Source: Stephanodiscus triporus (Eukaryota; Bacillariophyta; Thalassiosirophyceae; Thalassiosirales; Thalassiosiraceae). From it: 11,381 bases of DNA. Below the pieces are notes generated by a model. That model had not been told where the DNA came from and ran no database searches. It saw only the letters and a program-made list of their open reading frames with translations. Positions within the stretch are counted from its first letter, which is position 1. Each line of letters opens with the position of its first letter. The stretch is from assembly GCA_036939755.1 (NCBI GenBank), contig JALLAZ010000896.1, positions 1 to 11,381 on the forward strand, in the 5' to 3' direction. The position numbers and the translations under genes are program-made. This document shows, one piece after another, positions 5,738 through 11,381 of this stretch.

Positions 5738-8527
5738 ATGGCTTCGACCTATCGAATGATACATGATAATATATTACCTAGCCCAAAAAGTCACGACGCC
5801 ACTGTATTTAAGTGTAAGAAAAGCCTCGTCGAGACAAAGCAAGCGACGGCAAGTGACATTAAAAAACTAGAAGAAGAAGCAAAGTCCCCCTCGGGAAATA
5901 AGATAACACGTGGCATCGATAAAAACCAAATCCTAGAAGGTTATAGTAATGCATGTTTCGCCCGAGGAATGAGCCAAGAAGCAACCCAACCAACAGGTAA
6001 GCCAACCAACTGCAACGCCAACTACCCTACAAACTCCGAACTTGTCCGCCGCTGCAGAATGAAGCCAAGTTTACAGCACCAGTACAGAGTTAGCGACCTA
6101 AACCTAGGAAATGTGATCGTAATTTTAATGAAAAGTGATCCAAGCTTCCTTTCAAAAAAGTGCATCAACAGCATCAGCGCCGTGAACAAATTATACAACG
6201 AAATGGTAAATGATGTCATGCGATTAAGAAAAGTGGACTTCACCAGCCTGACGCAGCCGAGGCTAGGTTATGCAAGCCAGCTGAGCATTTCCGAACACAG
6301 AGTCGACCTGGCGACAGCGGGTATGATACACTACTCGTTGCACCCAGGGATGCTAGTGAGATTCATGAACGGAGAGTACACCGGTGAAAACCGGGATGTT
6401 GAAAAAGTCATGAATGCCATCACGCCATACGTAAGCGACGATGATGCAAGGCACGCCAAACGAATATTGACCCAAGGATGTCCTTCGATGTTGGTGCTGG
6501 AGGAGAGCAATGAAATGAAAAATCGAATAATAGAAAAGGGGAACCAACAAACCTTTGCAATGTACCCTGAGTTGGTTACAACAACGATGAACAAAGAAGA
6601 ACGCCATAGCCATCTTATTGCGTTAAAACAATGGACACTGCACTTCTCGCCGTATTGCAGGAGCACGGCGCAAGGGATACAAATAAAACCAAACAAAGAC
6701 CCAAGAATAATATGGGATGGCTCAACGAAGGATTCAGCAGACCTTGTTGTACTCAATGAGGTAACCCCGACAGAACACGAAGCAGCAATAGATTTCGGGA
6801 AGGCAAAAATAAAGCTTCTGACAAATATATATAATTGGAGAATCAGCTTCCCGATAAGTATCATCTACATCGCCTTGGCAGATATCACAGCATGCTTCCG
6901 TTTTGCAAGAATCATGGCAGACATAACAGGAGCCTTCGGCTTTATGGCGGACGGTTTGTACTTCTTGTCCACGAGTCATGTTTTTGGCTCAAACACATCG
7001 GCCAGCAGCTGGGAACCCCTGCGAAGAGCGATACAAGCTCTAATCCCAGTGAAAATGAAAGACAAAAGCCTAGTTGCAAAGCATAGAGAATTGTTGGATA
7101 GGATCACTTGGGATGAACCAAGCGACGTGCCCATTGTGCCAGCCACCGCATGCGAGATAAATAGAGGAGTAATCACGCCAACCGGAGCGATAGAAGAGCC
7201 AAAAGGCAACATCTACGTTGATGATATCCTTTCTGCAGGGGTAGCAAAGAATTACATTGAGCAACTGATGGCAGCGACCATCGAGGCCATTTTTGAAGTA
7301 TGCGGACAGCCTAAGATTGAAGTGCGCCAATGTCCCTTATCTCTTAAAAAATGGTGGGACACAATCGTCGGACCTAGGCAAACCGTCCTGGGCCTTATAG
7401 TTGACACCAATGCAATGACCGTAGGTTTGCCAAGACAATACCGAGACGAAGTCAGAAGTTTGCTGGAGAAGTGGCCTAAAGAAAGGCGATTCTTTCGATG
7501 CCCCGACATGCAAAAACTAATTGGGAAAATTGCCCGGCTTGGCGAAGGGGCGCCGTGGATCTTCAAAATAATGTCACATTTGTACACGTCGCTCGCTTTT
7601 GCCTTGCAGAGCAACAAAGCGTTCCTCGAAGCCTCGTCGCCAAAATTCAAAGCGCTTGTGAACCAAATTCACAGAAAGCAATTTAGCGGCAATGCAAGCG
7701 ATATAGCCAAGCAAATGAACTTCGCCATGCAAACAACAGCCAAAATGGTAAACTCGAACAAGTCGTTCTACCCGATTAACGATTCGATGAGAGAAGAATT
7801 GGACTTCATCCGGCAAGCCCTTAGTGAAGACTCCGGAATTAAGTTTGAAACACCGATAGCCTTCATTATCCCACGAATGCCTACAGGTCTGGCATTCGGA
7901 GATAGCTCTCTTACGGGATGCGGAGGATATTCAACAAAATTCAGATTCTGGTGGCACCTAGCATTTCCCCAGAAAATATTGCAACGGACACTCCCGAACA
8001 TCAAAAGCAAGAACGACCCAACCCTCATCTCAATTAATGCTCTCGAATACGCAACAGTAATCATCAACTACTGTGCTTCGCTGGTAGCGTTGAATGAGAT
8101 GCCGAGCATCTGTAGTGACTGCCATCCAACTGTATTATGCATCACGGACAACACGAGTGCAAAAAATTGGACCACGCATACATCCAAGACCTCTCCCATC
8201 GGGCGAGCCCTTGCGAGATTTTTCTGTGGAATCCTCATTAACTCGAACCTAGGAATCAACGCCAAATGGATCGATACTCACACTAATATCATCGCAGACG
8301 ATATATCACGAGTCAAAGAATCAACTAACAATCCTTCATCTCCCATCCTTGAATACGACTTCACAAAATTGCAGCAAAAGCACAGCGAACTCAAGACCTG
8401 TCGTTTCTTCCAGCCGAGTCCCAAGCTGCTCTCAGCAATTTGGGCCATCTTGTTGACGAAAAAATGTCCCGAATTAAAGGAGGTGCTAGCATTGAAACCA
8501 TGCGATTTCGGCAAGCTGCTTACATAA
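5738..8527 (+). CDS. Reverse transcriptase / RNase H of YR retrotransposon
   Basis: ATG 5738 (CCCATGG) is the first Met in the frame and gives 929 residues. The frame is open back to the Gag stop. RT features are a lysine/arginine strand block (KPNKDPRIIWDGS), catalytic motif A with D382 (ALADITACFRF), motif B-like FGSNTSASSW, and motif C YVDD at 493-496 followed by ILSAG. RNase H follows at about 715-860: D722 (FGDSSLTGCGGYS), E770 (ALEYA), D804 (ITDNTSAKNW) and D854 in HTNIIADDISR supply the four acidic metal ligands and the C-terminal histidine region. The first about 300 residues are of unknown function. No protease, integrase or methyltransferase domain is seen. The role is copying the element RNA into DNA and removing the RNA strand. 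The ORF looks intact and its end overlaps the recombinase ORF in the -1 frame. Base use is clearly more A-rich than in Gag. Confidence 0.85.
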   Translation: MASTYRMIHDNILPSPKSHDATVFKCKKSLVETKQATASDIKKLEEEAKSPSGNKITRGIDKNQILEGYSNACFARGMSQEATQPTGKPTNCNANYPTNSELVRRCRMKPSLQHQYRVSDLNLGNVIVILMKSDPSFLSKKCINSISAVNKLYNEMVNDVMRLRKVDFTSLTQPRLGYASQLSISEHRVDLATAGMIHYSLHPGMLVRFMNGEYTGENRDVEKVMNAITPYVSDDDARHAKRILTQGCPSMLVLEESNEMKNRIIEKGNQQTFAMYPELVTTTMNKEERHSHLIALKQWTLHFSPYCRSTAQGIQIKPNKDPRIIWDGSTKDSADLVVLNEVTPTEHEAAIDFGKAKIKLLTNIYNWRISFPISIIYIALADITACFRFARIMADITGAFGFMADGLYFLSTSHVFGSNTSASSWEPLRRAIQALIPVKMKDKSLVAKHRELLDRITWDEPSDVPIVPATACEINRGVITPTGAIEEPKGNIYVDDILSAGVAKNYIEQLMAATIEAIFEVCGQPKIEVRQCPLSLKKWWDTIVGPRQTVLGLIVDTNAMTVGLPRQYRDEVRSLLEKWPKERRFFRCPDMQKLIGKIARLGEGAPWIFKIMSHLYTSLAFALQSNKAFLEASSPKFKALVNQIHRKQFSGNASDIAKQMNFAMQTTAKMVNSNKSFYPINDSMREELDFIRQALSEDSGIKFETPIAFIIPRMPTGLAFGDSSLTGCGGYSTKFRFWWHLAFPQKILQRTLPNIKSKNDPTLISINALEYATVIINYCASLVALNEMPSICSDCHPTVLCITDNTSAKNWTTHTSKTSPIGRALARFFCGILINSNLGINAKWIDTHTNIIADDISRVKESTNNPSSPILEYDFTKLQQKHSELKTCRFFQPSPKLLSAIWAILLTKKCPELKEVLALKPCDFGKLLT
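8458..8466 (+). promoter_or_regulatory. A6 run at the RT/RH - YR junction: possible -1 slip or start site
   Basis: In the RT/RH frame the sequence reads ACG AAA AAA TGT. Slipping back one base on the two AAA codons enters the YR frame, which is open from 8353. The same bases hold the first ATG of the YR frame (8464-8466). It is not a perfect X-XXY-YYZ heptamer, because the first base is G. Either -1 frameshifting or internal initiation at ATG 8464 could make YR. Confidence 0.4.
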
Positions 8528-9624
8528 AATGGTGTGAGGAAAAATCCATCCCAGATCCATGCGGAGCCCGACAAGAATATCAGCGTATAATATCTTGCTT
8601 TATTGAAAATCTCATGCTCGATACTAACTGCCGCTCCCAAACAGTGAAAGAGTACGTCAAAGCAATTAACGACCTCTTCGCGCGTAGGAACTTTCCAGAA
8701 CCAGTTGACTTCGATAGTAAATACGACGAAAACGTTAAATTGATAAATGCGATCGAAAGTGAAGAAACAGTCCCCAACCAAAGGAGCCCTATCACTAGCG
8801 AAATGTTCGCAGCATCATATAAATACGCAAAAGCGGGGAGCAGCAACTCAGTTGAACAGCTAATGTTCGACTTCCTCTGCCTGACGCGAATATGCGGGTT
8901 CAGGGTTGCGGAATATGCGCAAAAGACGCAGTCCCGAATCGATTATCACGAATATGCATCCGGCAGACAAATAGTAAAAGCATTCCTCCCATCAGACTGG
9001 ATTTTTCGGAACAAAAAGAACGAAAAAATCAACATATCCAAAAACGGCATCTGTGATTTACCCTGCCAACTAAAAATAACGTTTAGGATCCAAAAAAATA
9101 GGATGAACGGGCAATCATTAACAATCCAAGCGGACGACGAAAATCCAAAGATTTGCCCTGTGCGAGCCGCACTCAGAATAGCGCAGCGTGCGGCGCGTCT
9201 GAACAATGAAAGCCCAGACGAGCCTTTGGCGGTGTATCTGAACAAAACCGGCACAAAGAAATATCTCACGGGGGCAAAGATAGCAGAGCTCTTGCGAAAA
9301 ATAGCAAGAGAAGTCCACCCTGATCTCACGCCAAAAGAAATTGGAAAATTTTCATCTCACTCAGGTCGAGTGTGGGCAGTCGTCCTGCTTGATCAAGCAG
9401 GAAAGTCACCAGACTTCATAAAGTCTAGATTGCGTTGGCTCGGAGACTCATATCGAACGTACCTCAGAGATACAGCGGTAATCCAAATTCAGCATACGAC
9501 TGCTCTTAAAAATGATTCCAGCACGTTTGCAGCAATCCTGGGCATAAATGCAAACACACTCCCCAACACTGTCCCACTCGACACGGACATGGGGGAATAT
9601 AACGATGACGACCACGAAGATTAG
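8464..9624 (+). CDS. Tyrosine recombinase of YR retrotransposon
   Basis: From ATG 8464 the protein has 386 residues. The frame is open back to 8353, so a fused form with RT/RH would be longer. An N-terminal helical core-binding-like domain (about 1-110) is followed by the catalytic domain. The first Arg is R147 in LTRICGFRVAEY (box I). H299 and R302 form HSGR (box II HxxR). W325 in RLRWLGDSYRTYLR takes the place of the second His, and Y333 is the likely nucleophile. The block matches the RWxSxAFxxYIR style typical of DIRS and Crypton recombinases rather than phage integrases. A likely catalytic Lys is in the RNKKNEKINI hairpin region (about 180-190). The enzyme should insert a circular element DNA without target-site duplication. 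The end is acidic (DMGEYNDDDHED). All key residues are present, so it is probably active. Confidence 0.88.
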   Translation: MSRIKGGASIETMRFRQAAYIKWCEEKSIPDPCGARQEYQRIISCFIENLMLDTNCRSQTVKEYVKAINDLFARRNFPEPVDFDSKYDENVKLINAIESEETVPNQRSPITSEMFAASYKYAKAGSSNSVEQLMFDFLCLTRICGFRVAEYAQKTQSRIDYHEYASGRQIVKAFLPSDWIFRNKKNEKINISKNGICDLPCQLKITFRIQKNRMNGQSLTIQADDENPKICPVRAALRIAQRAARLNNESPDEPLAVYLNKTGTKKYLTGAKIAELLRKIAREVHPDLTPKEIGKFSSHSGRVWAVVLLDQAGKSPDFIKSRLRWLGDSYRTYLRDTAVIQIQHTTALKNDSSTFAAILGINANTLPNTVPLDTDMGEYNDDDHED

Positions 9625-9710
9625 AACTTCGAAGGCGTAAATAATACCGTTATACATTTTTTCTTTACTTTCTTCCTTTTTTTTGCATGCTCGCATTGCA
9701 TGGCGGCGTA

Positions 9711-9974
9711 TGTCACACTAGAAGACAAGTTGCACTTTCCCTCTGCGTCCTCCATTTGTGCCCAAAGGGGCCACAGGAAGCGCGCATGCCCCAACGGCGA
9801 GATCTAGTGCAAAACTGGAACTTGGGGAGTCACGTAACACGTTACAGACTCTACTTAGCTTAAGCAAACCAAAAGTAATACCCCATTTTGATGCAATGGC
9901 GTACTACTTGTGTTTGCCTTTAGCTTAGTTTTAGTTTTACGTTTGCCCTCTCAATTGTCTTCTAGTTTATGACA
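9711..9974. repeat. 264-bp unit bounded by a 12+5 bp inverted repeat
   Basis: ACTAGAAGACAA at 9717-9728 is the exact reverse complement of 9955-9966. Outside it TGTCA (9711-9715) pairs with TGACA (9970-9974), with 1 and 3 unpaired bases between the blocks. No target-site duplication flanks it. It may be part of the terminal or internal complementary repeats of the YR element, or a small inverted-repeat insertion. Confidence 0.5.
9827..9851. repeat. Nested dyad GAGTC / GTAAC - AC - GTTAC / GACTC
   Basis: Two 5-bp arm pairs share a centre of AC, with an AC versus A internal loop between the outer and inner pairs. It lies inside the 264-bp inverted-repeat unit, near the match AAGTAATACCC (9873-9883) shared with the left flank. 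It could be a folded 3' RNA element or a recombinase-site-like dyad. Confidence 0.4.
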
Positions 9975-10010
9975 GAGCAGCTATGCGTTGCGATCTTAGG
10001 CGCAATGAGT

Positions 10011-10145
10011 TTTTCCTTCCCAAAGGAAAATTAATGTTTTACAGAGGTTTTGCCTCTCCTAACAACTGCGCGCCCACGCAGCAGTCCCAAGAACGATACC
10101 AGTATGTTTGAATATTAGGCAAGAATTTGCTTTTCTGTGCAGAAA
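10011..10145. repeat. Series of four short hairpins
   Basis: TTTTCCTT-CCCA-AAGGAAAA is at 10011-10030 (8-bp arms). AGAGG-TTTTG-CCTCT is at 10043-10057. CTGCG-CGCCCA-CGCAG is at 10066-10081. TTTCTG-TG-CAGAAA is at 10132-10145. They could form a structured 3' tail of the element or a bidirectional 3'-end region between it and the minus-strand gene. Confidence 0.45.
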
Positions 10146-10395
10146 TCTTCATGATAAAACATTAAATATTACATCGTCATTATTAATTACTTCACAAAAA
10201 AGTCAATAACTCGCCTATCTTTGCTTCATTGAAGGTGTACAATGCAACCGATTTTTTTCTGTTCTGAGATGTGAGGAAATCTTTTTCTCATAAGGCGATT
10301 TACTTTATCTGCCATATTTTTTGCTTGCATGACCTCTTACAACTGCGTCCATCCAACAGCCCCAAGCATCAGTTTGAGTGTGTAGCATTTCATTA

Positions 10396-11160
10396 TCAGG
10401 CAAAACCGCCAGTTCGCCACCCTGGCTCAATAACGTCAAGGATAGACATTAATTTCCCGTCATTGTATGCGACTTCTTCATTCCAAAACTCTTGCCCGAC
10501 ATCTTTTCCACAAGATCCCTCTGAATCACACACAGGAAGTTCACGGAAGACCCTCCCCCCGATGATGAATTCATAACAGCGAAAGTCCTTACTGGATCGG
10601 ATGGGCGGTTTGCGACAGGCAATCACCCTCATCGCCACAACGGTGTCACCGTCGTCATTGTCGTCGTCATCGCCCTCGACGACGCAACTCCTCTTGTGGG
10701 ACCACTTCCACCGGTGTTCGAGGACGCTCCCCTTGGCGACGGCTGAGGAGACCTCCTCTCCGTCGACGGAGATAGTGTACTTGCCTGAATGCGTGGACCA
10801 CGTCAATTTCGCCTCGTGTTCGGCGACGACCATCGTCGCCGTGCCGTCGGCGGATCGACGCGGTACGCCATACTTCCAGATGGCCACGCGCTTGCTCTGG
10901 GGTTTGTTCTTCCCGACGTGCTCCACGTCGAAGTTTATCTGGTAGACGGCCGAGGTTTCCACGGCCAAGGCCGCGAGGGGTCGACTCGACGAAGACGACG
11001 AAGACAACGCCGCGTTCGTCGTCTCCTCGGATACTTGTTCAAGATCGATGGCGTTTTTCGCTAAAAACGTCGGCCTAACGCCATTATCTGGGGACGCCAG
11101 TGATAAAAGATCTACCGTCGCCAACGTTGAGGCATCATCGTCCAAGAGATTCATGTTCAT
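10396..11160 (-). CDS. FAIM-like beta-sandwich protein (tentative), 254 residues
   Basis: The ORF reads from ATG at 11160 to TGA at 10396-10398. A second Met is two codons in. The N-terminal about 70 residues are acidic and Ser-rich (Ser run at 53-59) and look disordered. The core starts with VYQINFDVEHV (72-82) and IWKYGVP (94-100). The segment HEAKLTWSTHSGKYTISVDGEEV (first and last parts at 115 and 137) has the H-x5-W-S-x2-SGK-x5-DG pattern that I associate with FAIM-type (Fas apoptotic inhibitory molecule) domains and their fungal and algal relatives. An acidic loop (163-172, Asp run) interrupts the next strands. FRCYEFIIGGRVFRELP (193-209) fits a later strand pair. No membrane or targeting signal is clear. 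Biochemical function in algae is unknown, and the family call is from motif recall only. It converges on the retroelement, which reads toward it. Confidence 0.6.
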   Translation of the reverse strand: MNMNLLDDDASTLATVDLLSLASPDNGVRPTFLAKNAIDLEQVSEETTNAALSSSSSSSRPLAALAVETSAVYQINFDVEHVGKNKPQSKRVAIWKYGVPRRSADGTATMVVAEHEAKLTWSTHSGKYTISVDGEEVSSAVAKGSVLEHRWKWSHKRSCVVEGDDDDNDDGDTVVAMRVIACRKPPIRSSKDFRCYEFIIGGRVFRELPVCDSEGSCGKDVGQEFWNEEVAYNDGKLMSILDVIEPGWRTGGFA

Positions 11161-11381
11161 GATGATGGTGCTGTGTCATGTAGATACTCTATGGTATCTA
11201 AGTAGCAAGAATGTCTGAGTCCGTTTCTTGCCAACCAACAAGTTGGATAATCAGCTTGTGGTGAGGGCCAGACGAGAGAGCGCGGGCGGGCCCCTTGCGT
11301 TGAGACTCTCCAAGAAAGAGGCAGCACAGAACAGAACAACTCAAGGAATTAGGTAATATGTTATCTTCTACCTAGACTAGT
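11161..11381 (-). promoter_or_regulatory. Upstream region of the minus-strand gene
   Basis: This should hold the promoter and 5' untranslated region of the gene ending at 11160. A dyad TAGATAC-n6-GTATCTA lies at 11181-11200, about 20-40 bp upstream of the start codon. Its arm TAGATACTCTA also occurs twice near 1460-1479. The 60-codon ORF on the same strand here has no recognisable motif. No TATA box could be assigned. Confidence 0.4.

Larger units (their letters stand above)
3183..9624 (+). mobile_element. Tyrosine-recombinase retrotransposon (DIRS order), Gag - RT/RNase H - YR
   Basis: The coordinates are the coding span only; true ends lie outside. Three collinear ORFs encode a Gag-like protein with a zinc finger, an RT/RNase H with YVDD, and a tyrosine recombinase with HSGR and an RWLGDSYRTYLR active-site block. 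A YR together with RT/RH defines the DIRS order, in which insertion uses recombination of a circular DNA rather than a DDE integrase. No LTRs, protease or integrase were seen. There is also no Dam-like methyltransferase, since only about 70 residues of RT/RH protein follow the RNase H domain. Lack of the methyltransferase together with this ORF order recalls the Ngaro-like group, but assignment needs a phylogeny. RT/RH and YR ORFs are intact and Gag has one frame change. Confidence 0.85.
9625..10395. other. 3' flank: retroelement tail and 3' side of the minus-strand gene
   Basis: No gene is supported in this 771-bp stretch. A T-rich tract (9656-9684) follows the recombinase stop. The region then holds an inverted repeat (9711-9974) and small hairpins (9827-9851, 10011-10145). 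From about 10100 it becomes AT-rich and is probably the 3' untranslated side of the minus-strand gene. The right border of the element lies somewhere in it but no sharp end is visible. Parts of 10049-10122 resemble 10316-10402. Confidence 0.55.

Noticed and set aside
8440..8463. TTG at 8440 as the start of YR
   Set aside because: It is not a plausible eukaryotic start. ATG 8464, or entry by frameshift, explains the frame better.
2435..10395. LTR retrotransposon with protease and DDE integrase
   Set aside because: No long direct repeats, DTG/DSG protease motif or HHCC/DDE integrase was seen. The recombinase is of the tyrosine class.
10271..10945. Plus-strand ORFs across the FAIM-like gene
   Set aside because: They are antisense shadows. 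The minus-strand frame is longer, has beta-domain motifs and matches low-complexity habits of nearby genes.
1..11381. CRISPR array, tRNA or rRNA genes
   Set aside because: No regularly spaced repeat-spacer pattern, tRNA cloverleaf with a T-loop consensus, or rRNA-like sequence was recognised.

Overview
The window looks like nuclear DNA of a unicellular alga, most likely a diatom or another stramenopile. The reasons are one short GT-AG intron with a TACTAAT branch site, compact genes with Ser-, Asp- and Gly-rich low-complexity tracts, and an inserted retroelement. The taxon is inferred from this style of sequence and not from a marker gene.

Three host genes frame the insertion. On the left is the 3' part of a spliced gene (2-1223, one 76-nt intron) encoding a probable nuclear protein with an acidic linker, basic patches and a glycine-rich tail. 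It is followed by a gene for an uncharacterised 235-residue protein (1727-2434). On the right, on the minus strand, is a 254-residue protein (10396-11160) with motifs resembling FAIM-type beta-sandwich proteins.

Between them lies a retrotransposon of the tyrosine-recombinase class (DIRS order; coding span 3183-9624). Its order is Gag-like ORF (frameshifted near its 5' end, CCCH-type zinc finger near its C-terminus), reverse transcriptase plus RNase H, then tyrosine recombinase. No aspartic protease, DDE integrase, LTR pair or Dam-like methyltransferase is visible. Expression looks compact. Gag and RT/RH share one frame and are separated by a single TAG, with the frame otherwise open for 150 nt. 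RT/RH and the recombinase overlap in the -1 frame across an A6 run.

The noncoding flanks of the element are rich in dyad symmetry. In the 5' leader, three hairpins are tiled end to end just upstream of the Gag start, preceded by a GNRA-capped mini-hairpin and a perfect 14-bp palindrome. In the 3' flank there is a 12+5 bp inverted repeat and a series of small hairpins. The outer borders of the element could not be fixed by eye. Short collinear direct matches between the two flanks are only weak candidates for the split repeats expected of this class.

Working model (inference): the element is transcribed left to right from the 5' leader, its Gag, RT/RH and YR are produced from one RNA by recoding or reinitiation, and it inserts through a circular DNA intermediate using YR instead of an integrase. 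RT/RH and YR look intact. The Gag frameshift is either a recoding site, a sequencing error or the first inactivating lesion.
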